Below are positions 1 to 6,189 of a stretch of 21,616 bases of DNA, in pieces. A program made the translations under genes and the position numbers. The stretch lies in assembly GCA_017462145.1 (NCBI GenBank), contig JAFTRT010000017.1:1-21616 (forward strand), given 5' to 3'. Below the pieces are notes generated by a model. The model made no database searches. It worked only from the letters and a program-made list of their open reading frames with translations, and was not told the DNA's origin. This stretch comes from Clostridia bacterium (GTDB taxonomy: Bacteria; Bacillota_A; Clostridia; Oscillospirales; CAG-272). Positions within the stretch are counted from its first letter, which is position 1. The number at the start of each line of letters is the position of its first letter.

Positions 1-313
1 AGACGGAGGAGATCACGGCGGTGTTGACGGTATCCTGTGCCTTTCTGCGGTTGTTTGCACCGATATATCGAGCAATGAGGATTTTGACGCCACTGGAAAT
101 TCCCACAAAAAGATTGACCAAAAGCGTGGCAATCGTGGAGGTAGCACCAACCGATGCCACGTCGGTGGGCGAAGCCATCTGGCCCAATACCGCAATATCC
201 ACCGCATTGAACAAGCCTTGAACGAGTGTCGTCAGCATCAAGGGAAATGCGTATTTCAGCATGGTTGGGATAATCGCACCCTGTGTGGCGTCTACACGCT
301 TATGAGAAAACAT
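1..313 (-). CDS. MATE-family efflux transporter, N-terminal part (runs off left edge)
   Basis: The first 104 residues are present; the rest lies beyond the window. Translation on the minus strand from the ATG at 313 gives a soluble start, then hydrophobic segments at about residues 13-45 and 55-80. It carries the MATE hallmarks QGLFNAVDIAVLG (residues 32-44) and ARYIGANNRRKAQ (81-93), which match the first two helices and the following loop of NorM/DinF-type transporters. MATE proteins export cationic drugs or metabolites in exchange for H+ or Na+; the substrate cannot be told. The start is supported by an AAGGAAG ribosome binding site just upstream and a good promoter at 358-386. It is separated from secG by a terminator, so it forms its own transcription unit. 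Family assignment is fairly sure, function is not. Confidence 0.85.
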   Translation of the reverse strand, partial: MFSHKRVDATQGAIIPTMLKYAFPLMLTTLVQGLFNAVDIAVLGQMASPTDVASVGATSTIATLLVNLFVGISSGVKILIARYIGANNRRKAQDTVNTAVISSV

Positions 314-357
314 GGCTACTTCCTTTTCGATATTCGGAAAGATCCTTTGATAGCTAC

Positions 358-386
358 ATTTTAACACCCTTTGAGGAGAAAGTCAA
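358..386 (-). promoter_or_regulatory. Promoter of the MATE transporter gene
   Basis: On the minus strand, TTGACT (386-381), a 17-nt spacer and TAAAAT (363-358), with a TG one base before the -10 (extended -10). It lies about 45 bases before the transporter start codon and downstream of the secG terminator. Confidence 0.7.
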
Positions 387-446
387 GTCCAGTTGGCGTT
401 TTGTCGGAGAAGATTTTTTGCACAGCGTTTTGGCCGCTGGAACGTG

Positions 447-481
447 AAAAAACGGGAATGTGCAATACATTCCCGTTTTTT
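447..481 (-). terminator. Rho-independent terminator after secG
   Basis: A 14-bp perfect stem (447-460 with 468-481, core ACGGGAATG) around a 7-nt loop, ending in a run of six T on the minus strand. The A/T flanks also make it usable on the plus strand, but only the minus-strand secG ends here. Confidence 0.85.
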
Positions 482-499
482 GGTATTTCGATCTCCGGA

Positions 500-751
500 T
501 CAATACAGTCTTACGACCATGATGTACAGCACAACGGCCAAGATCACAAACACAAAAGAAAGAATAGTCGTAATCTTGCTGAAAATCGCATCTCTTGCCT
601 TGCTCTTGCCCTTGGCGAAGAAAGTCTCTGCGGCACCCGCAATGGTGCCGGACAATCTCTTATCCTTACCGGATTGAAGCAATACAAAGGTAATCAGCAA
701 AACAGCCAAAACGGTAATCACAATACCCAATACAATTTCCACAGGATGCAT
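500..751 (-). CDS. secG: Preprotein translocase subunit SecG
   Basis: An 83-residue protein, the usual SecG size, with two membrane helices at about residues 4-25 and 62-80. It carries the conserved central stretch LLQSGKDKRLSG followed by GAAETFFAKGKSK and the D-x-(hydrophobic)-x-K-x-T segment before helix 2. SecG is the small accessory subunit of the SecYEG channel in the cytoplasmic membrane and assists SecA-driven export. The start at 751 is chosen over the in-frame ATG at 775 because GGAGGTG sits at the right distance before 751. It has its own promoter (821-849) and terminator (447-481). The common neighbours rnr and smpB are not next to it here. Confidence 0.93.
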   Translation of the reverse strand: MHPVEIVLGIVITVLAVLLITFVLLQSGKDKRLSGTIAGAAETFFAKGKSKARDAIFSKITTILSFVFVILAVVLYIMVVRLY

Positions 752-820
752 GGAACTCACCTCCGATTTATACATGGTTCATCCGCCAAAAATCCGGCGG
801 AACAGACATTCGTACAAGGG

Positions 821-849
821 ATTATACCACACTCTTTTTCAAAAATCAA
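821..849 (-). promoter_or_regulatory. Promoter of secG, extended -10
   Basis: Minus strand: TTGATT (849-844), 17-nt spacer, TATAAT (826-821), preceded by TGG (extended -10). It begins about 18 bases after the stop codon of the radical SAM gene, so secG has its own start of transcription besides any readthrough. Phased A-tracts lie just upstream (860-897). Confidence 0.8.
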
Positions 850-859
850 GTGTTTTTTT

Positions 860-897
860 GAATTTTTTCAAAAATCCTCGGAATTTTTTTCAAAATC
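860..897. repeat. 21-bp tandem duplication at the end of the radical SAM gene
   Basis: Two near-identical copies at 860-876 and 881-897 (GAATTTTTTCAAAAATC and GAATTTTTTTCAAAATC), offset by 21 bases. They differ only in the lengths of the T and A runs. The copy at 860-876 contains the stop codon of the radical SAM gene (868-870). Confidence 0.75.
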
Positions 898-1776
898 GGG
901 GGTAAAAGCCGCCGTAGCCGAGCTTCGCTCCTGCGCAAAGCCCTGCAATCCCAGTGCGGCAGCGTGCTCGATCACCGACTCGTATTCAAATCGTGTCAGC
1001 CTTCGCTTCAAATTACCGTCCGCCTCCTCTGGAGCAAACTCCGGGGTGTATTGACTCATAATGCTGACCAAAAAAGTTTCCTTGGAAAAACGCTCGGCCA
1101 AAAGAGACAAAACGGCCATGCTGTCCTTTCGACAGCCCGGCAGAACCAGATGACGGATAACCGTTCCCCGTTTCAGCAAGGAACAGCCATCCTCCTCTTT
1201 CCAAACGGGTGCCCCCGTCTGTCGGAGCATCTCCTCCACCGCCGCCAAACCATGGGTACGATAATGAGACACCCCCGAATACCGCTGTGCCAAGCCGTCG
1301 TCGTAATACTTAAAATCCGGCAGGTAGATATCCACCAAGCCCTCCAGAGTACGCAGAGTCTGTACCTTCTCATAACCGGAGGAATTATAGACCACCGGAA
1401 TATTTAATTGTGCCCGACACCGCTCCAACGCTTTTGCAACGGCAGGCACAAATTGGGTAGGGCTGACCAGATTGATATTATGCGCCCCCTTCTCCTGCAA
1501 GGAAAGGAACAGATCGGCAAGCTCCTCGGGGCGCACGGCTCTTCCCCGGATGTGGCTGCGGCTGATGCTTTGATTTTGGCAAAACACACATCGCAGGGGA
1601 CACCCCACAAAAAACACGGTACCGGAACCTCGCACGCCGCTGATCGGTGGCTCTTCAAACCGATGAAGGGACGCTGCGGCCACTCTCGCCTCCGCCCCCT
1701 GTCCGCAAGCTCCCCGTTCTCCCGATTCCCGTACGACACCGCAAGCACGGGGACACAGCATACAAGCCTCTCCCAT
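868..1776 (-). CDS. Radical SAM protein, PflA-like (PflX/COG1313 type)
   Basis: A 302-residue radical SAM enzyme. The 4Fe-4S cluster motif CPLRCVFC (C59, C63, C66) binds S-adenosylmethionine. Four additional cysteines near the N-terminus (C5, C8, C12, C24, in CMLCPRACG and GACGQG) are typical of the COG1313 proteins once called PflX, distantly related to pyruvate formate-lyase activases. The substrate of this group is not established to my knowledge. No glycyl-radical enzyme gene lies nearby, so an activase role is unsupported. The start at 1776 has AGGAG upstream and promoter 1804-1832. The last residues (DFEKNSEDF) come from a 21-bp tandem duplication in which a shifted homopolymer supplies the stop codon. 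Family call is sure; function is open. Confidence 0.87.
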   Translation of the reverse strand: MGEACMLCPRACGVVRESGERGACGQGAEARVAAASLHRFEEPPISGVRGSGTVFFVGCPLRCVFCQNQSISRSHIRGRAVRPEELADLFLSLQEKGAHNINLVSPTQFVPAVAKALERCRAQLNIPVVYNSSGYEKVQTLRTLEGLVDIYLPDFKYYDDGLAQRYSGVSHYRTHGLAAVEEMLRQTGAPVWKEEDGCSLLKRGTVIRHLVLPGCRKDSMAVLSLLAERFSKETFLVSIMSQYTPEFAPEEADGNLKRRLTRFEYESVIEHAAALGLQGFAQERSSATAAFTPDFEKNSEDF

Positions 1777-1803
1777 GGGTTCTCCTTTCTTCCCTTTTTC
1801 GTT

Positions 1804-1832
1804 ATTATACGCATTTTTTTACCAAAAATCAA
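1804..1832 (-). promoter_or_regulatory. Promoter of the radical SAM gene
   Basis: Minus strand: TTGATT (1832-1827), 17-nt spacer, TATAAT (1809-1804), about 28 bases before the start codon. Its -35 region shares the 11-mer CTTGATTTTTG with the secG promoter. Confidence 0.8.
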
Positions 1833-1912
1833 GTCCTGCTTCCCCACCTTTTTCCATCAGCACCAAAATTAACAAAATATCCACACATCTGCAAGAAAAA
1901 CGCAAAAAAATA

Positions 1913-1921
1913 TGGTATAAT
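1913..1921 (+). promoter_or_regulatory. Extended -10 promoter of mscS
   Basis: TGGTATAAT with no convincing -35 at 17 bases upstream, the usual look of an extended -10 promoter. It lies about 40 bases before the mscS start. A second AT-rich -10-like sequence follows at about 1932. The divergent radical SAM promoter lies about 80 bases away. Confidence 0.6.
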
Positions 1922-1961
1922 AGTATTGTCTATATTATACTTATATTTAGGAGGAACCCCT

Positions 1962-2795
1962 ATGAATTTGGATTGGGATGCTATTCTCACAAACCTCATC
2001 AGTTTTTGCATCAGCATTGCATGGAGACTTTTGGCCGCCGCCGTTGTCTTCCTGATTGGAACCTTGCTGATCCGTCTGCTTCTGAAATTTTTCCCCAACG
2101 GCAAGAAAATGCAGGGGAAGATGGATGAGACCGTCCGTATCTTCTTATACAATTTGATCAATATTGCACTGCACTGCGTCTTGGCTGTGACCATCGTGGC
2201 CATTTTGGGTGTTCCCATGGCATCGGTCATCACCGTTCTCGCTGCTGCCGGTGCTGCCATTGCGTTGGCCGTGCAAGGCTCTTTCTCGAACCTGATGGGC
2301 GGTATCATGCTTCTCATCTTCAAACCGATCAAGGTGGGAGAGGCGGTCAAGATCGCAGACGAGTCCGGTGTTGTCACCGAGGTTGGCTTCTTTTATACCC
2401 AACTCAAGACTTTTGACAACGTACATGTCAGCATTCCCAACGGAACCATGACCTCTTCGGTCATCACCAATTATTCCAGAGAGGATATCCGCCGTGTGGA
2501 TATGACCTTTGATGTGGCCTACGGTACGGACCTGGAAAAAGCCAAGACCGTTCTGCACGCCGTTTTGGATTCCAACGAAAATGCCCTAAAAGATCCCGAG
2601 CCCTTTGTCCGCATGACCAACTTCAAGGAATCCTCCATTGAGATCACCGTCCGCGTTTGGGTCAAGGCATCCGACTATGCCTCCATGAAATGCGATCTGG
2701 CCGAGGCCTGCAACCATGCATTCCAAAAGATGGAGATCGAGATCCCTTACAAGCAGGTAGACGTCAATATCAAGACCGTTGCCCCCAAGAAATAA
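1962..2795 (+). CDS. mscS: Small-conductance mechanosensitive channel MscS
   Basis: A 277-residue channel protein close to the usual MscS length (E. coli about 286). Membrane helices are at about residues 15-42, 60-83 and 88-121. The third is the Ala/Gly-rich pore helix, with AAGAAIALAVQGSFSNLMGGI-like spacing across 95-115. The beta domain follows, with the IPNGTMTSSVITNYSR signature, and then the mixed alpha/beta C-terminal domain. The heptamer opens under membrane tension and releases solutes during osmotic downshock. The reading frame is open upstream to 1647, but the start at 1962 is chosen because TAGGAGG precedes it and the upstream part overlaps the divergent gene and its promoter. 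It is followed by a hairpin and then cinA on the same strand. Confidence 0.93.
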   Translation: MNLDWDAILTNLISFCISIAWRLLAAAVVFLIGTLLIRLLLKFFPNGKKMQGKMDETVRIFLYNLINIALHCVLAVTIVAILGVPMASVITVLAAAGAAIALAVQGSFSNLMGGIMLLIFKPIKVGEAVKIADESGVVTEVGFFYTQLKTFDNVHVSIPNGTMTSSVITNYSREDIRRVDMTFDVAYGTDLEKAKTVLHAVLDSNENALKDPEPFVRMTNFKESSIEITVRVWVKASDYASMKCDLAEACNHAFQKMEIEIPYKQVDVNIKTVAPKK

Positions 2796-2799
2796 TACC

Positions 2800-2839
2800 A
2801 AACCGCAGGCTGTTGCCGAAAGACAACAGCCTGCGGTTT
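2800..2839 (+). terminator. Strong hairpin between mscS and cinA, weak terminator
   Basis: A perfect 16-bp stem (2800-2815 with 2824-2839, core CCGCAGGCTGTTG) with an 8-nt loop. Only three T follow, so termination may be partial, and cinA, which has no clear promoter of its own, may be reached by readthrough. Confidence 0.5.
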
Positions 2840-2867
2840 CGACGATTGTCGTCAGAAAGGACACACG

Positions 2868-4115
2868 ATGAAACCGATCATTCAAAAGGCCGAGATCCTA
2901 TGCGTTGGCACCGAGTTGTTGTTGGGCGATATCATTAATACCAATGCCGCCTTTTTGGCACAGCGCATGGCGGAGCTGGGCATTGCCGTTCACCGCCACA
3001 CTGCGGTGGGAGATAATCCGGATCGTTTGAAACGAGCCCTGGAGCTCGCCCTGTCGGAGGCCGATTTGGTCATTACCAGCGGCGGCCTCGGCCCTACCTA
3101 TGACGATCTGACCAAGGAAACCGTGGCCGCTTATTTCGGATGCACCATGGAGCTGCACGAGCCCTCCTTACAAGCCATTCGGGATTATTTTTCCAAAACG
3201 GGACGGGTCATGTCCAAAAACAACGAAAAGCAAGCCATGATGCCAAAGGGAGCCACCGTGTTTCCCAATCGCTACGGAACGGCACCCGCATTGGCTCTCT
3301 CCAACGGGGAGAAAACGGTGATCATGCTCCCGGGTCCTCCCGGCGAGCTGGAACCCCTTTATTATGAGCAGGCGCTTCCCTATCTCCAAAGCCGAAGCAA
3401 CACGGCTCTGGTCAGCAAAAACATCCACATTTTCGGCATGGGCGAGTCCATGGTAGAACAGACCCTGGGAAGCTTGATGACCGAAGCGGAAAATCCCACG
3501 GTGGCTCCTTATTGCAAGGAGGGCGAGGTGCGTCTCCGCATCACCGCCAAGGCAGACAGTGCCGAGGAGGCCTCCGTCCTGTGTGACCAAATGATCCAAC
3601 GCATTTGCCAAACCGAGGTTGGCCCCTTTGTATACGGGATCGACGTAGGCTCTTTAGAGGCGGCCGTGGTCCAACACTTGCACCGGGAAGGACTGACGTT
3701 GGCCTGTGCCGAGTCCTTGACAGGCGGCTTCCTTGCCAAGCGGTTGACCGACCTTGCCGGCGTATCCGACGTGTTTTTGGGTGGATGCGTCACCTATACC
3801 AATGAGGCCAAGCGAACGCTCTTGGGCGTCAAGAAGGAGACCCTTGACCGTGTAGGTGCTGTATCCGAAGAGGTTGCCCGTGAAATGGCACGGGGCGTCC
3901 GCCTCCGCTTGGGAGCCGACATCGGTGTTTCCGCCACGGGCATTGCAGGCCCCGGCGGCGGCACCGACGATTGCCCCGTGGGAACCGTCTTTATCGGAAT
4001 CAGCACCGAGGCGGGCGAGGAGGTTCGCCGCCTGTCCCTGTCCGCACGCCGCAGTCGTGATTATATCCGCAAGGTCAGTGTTTCCAATGCTTTCGATATG
4101 ATCTTGCATTGTTAA
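2868..4115 (+). CDS. cinA: CinA-like protein: MoaB/MogA-like domain plus nicotinamide-nucleotide amidase (PncC)
   Basis: A 415-residue, full-length two-domain CinA. The N-terminal domain has VGTELLLGDIINTN (residues 13-26) and the molybdopterin-binding-like GGLGPTYDD (72-80). In CinA this domain acts as an ADP-ribose pyrophosphatase. The C-terminal PncC domain (from about residue 265) has AESLTGG (S283 the probable catalytic serine) and ATGIAGPGGGT followed by PVGTVFIG. It hydrolyses nicotinamide mononucleotide to nicotinic acid mononucleotide in pyridine-nucleotide salvage. The start has GAAAGGA upstream and lies 72 bases after mscS. The name comes from competence-induced proteins; nothing here shows competence control. 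recA, often downstream in Firmicutes, is absent. The NAD(P)H-repair gene nnrD lies far downstream and is not in the same operon. Confidence 0.95.
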   Translation: MKPIIQKAEILCVGTELLLGDIINTNAAFLAQRMAELGIAVHRHTAVGDNPDRLKRALELALSEADLVITSGGLGPTYDDLTKETVAAYFGCTMELHEPSLQAIRDYFSKTGRVMSKNNEKQAMMPKGATVFPNRYGTAPALALSNGEKTVIMLPGPPGELEPLYYEQALPYLQSRSNTALVSKNIHIFGMGESMVEQTLGSLMTEAENPTVAPYCKEGEVRLRITAKADSAEEASVLCDQMIQRICQTEVGPFVYGIDVGSLEAAVVQHLHREGLTLACAESLTGGFLAKRLTDLAGVSDVFLGGCVTYTNEAKRTLLGVKKETLDRVGAVSEEVAREMARGVRLRLGADIGVSATGIAGPGGGTDDCPVGTVFIGISTEAGEEVRRLSLSARRSRDYIRKVSVSNAFDMILHC

Positions 4116-4121
4116 GATACG

Positions 4122-4207
4122 GTTGGAAACAAGGTTCGGAAGCGTTCCGGGAACCAAACAAACAATGGTGCGCAGCGCTTGGGAACATCCCGCCGCTTGT
4201 TTCTAAC
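4122..4207 (+). other. Possible folded RNA element in the gap between cinA and the atp operon
   Basis: A 12-bp pairing (4122-4133 GTTGGAAACAAG with 4196-4207 CTTGTTTCTAAC, one G-U) encloses about 62 bases. Inside are one clear hairpin (about 4134-4154, inner CGGAA/TTCCG) and a weaker one (about 4181-4191, GGGA/TCCC). A terminator-like hairpin starts one base after the outer helix. This could be a small RNA, a processed 3' UTR, or the remains of a small inverted-repeat element. No known RNA family is recognised and no protein is encoded. Confidence 0.35.
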
Positions 4208-4250
4208 AGAGAGGCCCGTCGGTACCGTGAGGTATCCGACGGGCCTCTCT
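4208..4250 (+). terminator. Terminator-like hairpin after cinA
   Basis: A 15-bp perfect stem (4208-4222 with 4236-4250, core GAGGCCCGTCGG) extended inside by TACC/GGTA across one bulged base. The T-tract is poor (TCTGT), so it may also work as an RNA-stabilising structure. Confidence 0.6.
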
Positions 4251-4323
4251 TCTGTACAGACAATATGCGGCAGTGTCCCCCTAACCGAGGTGATTGCGGT
4301 AAAATAATTATAGTAGAAAGCTC

Positions 4324-4352
4324 TTGACAATCCCCAAAAATTGTAGTATAAT
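4324..4352 (+). promoter_or_regulatory. Consensus promoter of the ATP synthase operon
   Basis: TTGACA (4324-4329), 17-nt spacer, TATAAT (4347-4352): a perfect sigma-70/sigma-A consensus, fitting a constitutively and strongly expressed operon. Transcription should start near 4359. Confidence 0.9.
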
Positions 4353-4360
4353 GTCGGCGC

Positions 4361-4390
4361 AAGAGAACAAAGGCTTCCCTTTGTTCTCTT
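4361..4390 (+). promoter_or_regulatory. Perfect 5'-UTR hairpin at the start of the atp transcript
   Basis: A 13-bp perfect stem (AAGAGAACAAAGG with CCTTTGTTCTCTT) and a CTTC loop, beginning about where the transcript starts. CCATTTTTG follows. It may protect the mRNA 5' end. With its short T run it could also act as a weak attenuator. The coding start is about 45 bases further on. Confidence 0.65.
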
Positions 4391-4435
4391 CCATTTTTGC
4401 AACGACACCATCAACACAAATAAAAGGAACACATT

Positions 4436-5326
4436 ATGAACAAAACGCAAAAACGAGTGCGGCTCTGTATCTGGATCGCCGTCACGCTTGCCTTGCTCAT
4501 TGCCGCTTTGGCAGTGGGAACGGGAGAGAGGCACGAGACGGTCACCGAGCTGATGAAGGATGCCGTGCTCCACGAGACCAATCAAATCAGCCTGTTCGGC
4601 CTGATGGAGGTCAACCCGGCAGTCATTGCCGCCTTTACGGTTTCGGCACTGCTTCTGCTGTTTGCACTGATCGTCCGGATCTTTGTCATTCCTCGCTTTC
4701 AGACCATTCCCGGTCGATTCCAAATGCTGTTGGAGACCGCCGTGGATTTCTTTGACGGCTTCGGACGGCAAAACAGCCCTCACCGCCACAAATTTTTAGG
4801 TGCCTACCTGTTCGGTGCAGGAGCTTACCTGTTCATCGGCACGCTCTTTGAGCTGCTCGGCATTCAAGTTATTGCCACCAACGGTCATGCGGTGGCACTC
4901 CCCGCCCCTCTTTCGGACATCAACGGAGCCATTGCCATGGGCTGTGCCTCCTATCTGGCCATCCTTTCGGGCGGTATTGCCTCCAACGGGATCAAGGGAA
5001 TCTTCAAGACCCTCAAGGAATTCTCGCTTCCCATTTCCATGAGCTTCCGTTTGTTCGGTGCTCTGCTCAGCGGTCTGTTGGTCACCGAGCTGGTCTACTA
5101 TTACGTTTCCATCAGCTTTGTGCTTCCCGTGCTGGTGGCCGTACTCTTCACCCTGCTCCACGCACTGATTCAGACCTACGTGCTGATCATGCTGACCTCC
5201 ATGTTCTACGGGGAGGTATCCGAGGTCCACGAAAAGAAGCCCAAGAAAAAGAAAGCAAAAAAAGACAACCATAAAACAAAACATTCAAACGAACCTACAA
5301 TGTCGGAGGAATCATATCATGCGTAA
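4436..5326 (+). CDS. atpB: F1Fo ATP synthase subunit a, with lysine-rich tail
   Basis: A 296-residue membrane subunit forming the ion half-channels next to the c-ring. The essential arginine is R205 in [11 protein letters not shown]. Compared with E. coli RLFGNMYAGE, the Asn is Ala209 and the Glu219 position is Leu214; a Glu (E218) lies one helical turn later. Q246 in [14 protein letters not shown] matches the conserved helix-5 Gln. The region corresponding to E. coli His245 reads T239 by my alignment, with a His at 242. The C-terminus carries an extra basic, soluble tail (about residues 266-283, mostly Lys), absent from typical family members. First gene of the operon; the start has AAAGGAA upstream, and no atpI precedes it. 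Its end overlaps atpE by 8 bases. Confidence 0.93.
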   Translation: MNKTQKRVRLCIWIAVTLALLIAALAVGTGERHETVTELMKDAVLHETNQISLFGLMEVNPAVIAAFTVSALLLLFALIVRIFVIPRFQTIPGRFQMLLETAVDFFDGFGRQNSPHRHKFLGAYLFGAGAYLFIGTLFELLGIQVIATNGHAVALPAPLSDINGAIAMGCASYLAILSGGIASNGIKGIFKTLKEFSLPISMSFRLFGALLSGLLVTELVYYYVSISFVLPVLVAVLFTLLHALIQTYVLIMLTSMFYGEVSEVHEKKPKKKKAKKDNHKTKHSNEPTMSEESYHA

Positions 5327-5681
5327 TTCTATCATCAAGCTCATCACCCTTTCTGTCATCGTCATTCTGACCTTCTCCGTGCTGGCACTTCCCGCACTGG
5401 CCGCCACCGATACCACCGAAACCGAAGCGGTTACCGAAATCGTAGCCCCGGAGGACGGCAAGGGAGACAAAGCGTTTGCCGCCGCCATCTGCATCGGTCT
5501 TGCCGCTACCGCAGGTGCCATCGGCATGGCTTGGGCCATCACCAAGGCAGTAGAGGGAATCTCCCGTCAGCCCGAAGCAGAGGGCAAGATCCGCACCACC
5601 ATGATGTTGGGTCTGGTCTTCGTTGAAACCGCCATCATCTATGCGCTGATCGTTGCTATTCTGATCATCTTCGTCCTGTAA
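5319..5681 (+). CDS. atpE: F1Fo ATP synthase subunit c with N-terminal signal-like extension
   Basis: 120 residues against the usual 70-90. Residues 1-29 look like a cleavable signal peptide (basic start, hydrophobic core, ALPALAA). Residues 30-50 form an acidic, Thr/Glu-rich spacer. The c hairpin follows: helix 1 at about 51-76, the RQP loop R83-Q84-P85, and helix 2 with the ion-carrying E103 in VETAIIY. The Gln in helix 1 that marks Na+-type rings (Q32 in Ilyobacter) corresponds to M70, and the Ser after the Glu is Thr. H+ coupling is therefore more likely than Na+, but not proven. The start is fixed by CGGAGG upstream and there is no internal ATG that would yield a normal c protein, so the extension is probably translated. 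Confidence 0.93.
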   Translation: MRNSIIKLITLSVIVILTFSVLALPALAATDTTETEAVTEIVAPEDGKGDKAFAAAICIGLAATAGAIGMAWAITKAVEGISRQPEAEGKIRTTMMLGLVFVETAIIYALIVAILIIFVL

Positions 5682-5691
5682 GGAGACTGTC

Positions 5692-6189
5692 ATGCCGTTA
5701 AATATTGATCTGCAACAAATCCTGTTGCATCTGTTCAATCTGTCGATTCTCGTGGGTGGCCTGTACTTTTTGCTGTACAACCCCGTGAAGAAATTTATGA
5801 ATCGGCGTGCCGAGCAATACCGCACCGTGGATGCCGAGACCGAGGAACGTCTGGCACATGCCAAGGAGCTGGAGGCTCAGTGGCAGGAACAGTGCGATCG
5901 CTCGGAGCAGGAGCTTCAAGAAAAGCGCAACCGTGCTGACCGTGAGCTGGCCGAATACCGTTCCGCCGAGCTGGCCTCCGCAAAGGAAGCCGCACAAAAG
6001 ATCGTAGCACAGGCACAAAAGAATGCCGAGGCAGAAAAAGCCAAGATCTTGGAGAGTGCCAACGGAGAGATCTTGTCTCTCACCAAGGCGGCCGCCGCCA
6101 AGATCCTGCACAAAAACACCTCCGATGCTTACGACAGCTTTTTAGATCTGGCCGAAAGGAGCGACGATCATGTCGATGACCCCTCTTGA
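5692..6189 (+). CDS. atpF: F1Fo ATP synthase subunit b
   Basis: 165 residues, normal for b. One membrane helix (about 9-29, ending in YNPVKKFMNRR) is followed by a long charged coiled coil (about 35-140) that forms the peripheral stalk linking subunit a to F1. The ribosome binding site AAGGAG overlaps the atpE stop codon. The last 20 bases overlap the start of atpA, which suggests translational coupling. In a standard enzyme the b C-terminus binds subunit delta. No delta gene follows, so its partner here is probably the delta-like domain at the front of alpha. Confidence 0.93.
   Translation: MPLNIDLQQILLHLFNLSILVGGLYFLLYNPVKKFMNRRAEQYRTVDAETEERLAHAKELEAQWQEQCDRSEQELQEKRNRADRELAEYRSAELASAKEAAQKIVAQAQKNAEAEKAKILESANGEILSLTKAAAAKILHKNTSDAYDSFLDLAERSDDHVDDPS

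Noticed and set aside
371..1054. Plus-strand open frame of 227 codons across secG and the end of the radical SAM gene
   Set aside because: It runs antisense to two well-supported genes, contains their terminator and promoter, has no ribosome binding site, and its translation looks like no family.
1647..1961. A longer N-terminus for MscS
   Set aside because: The upstream part overlaps the divergent gene, its promoter and the mscS promoter; the start at 1962 has an excellent ribosome binding site and gives the normal MscS length.
5479..5678. Na+-type c-ring
   Set aside because: The ligand Gln of helix 1 is Met70 and the Ser after the essential Glu is Thr; this fits H+ better, though Na+ is not excluded.
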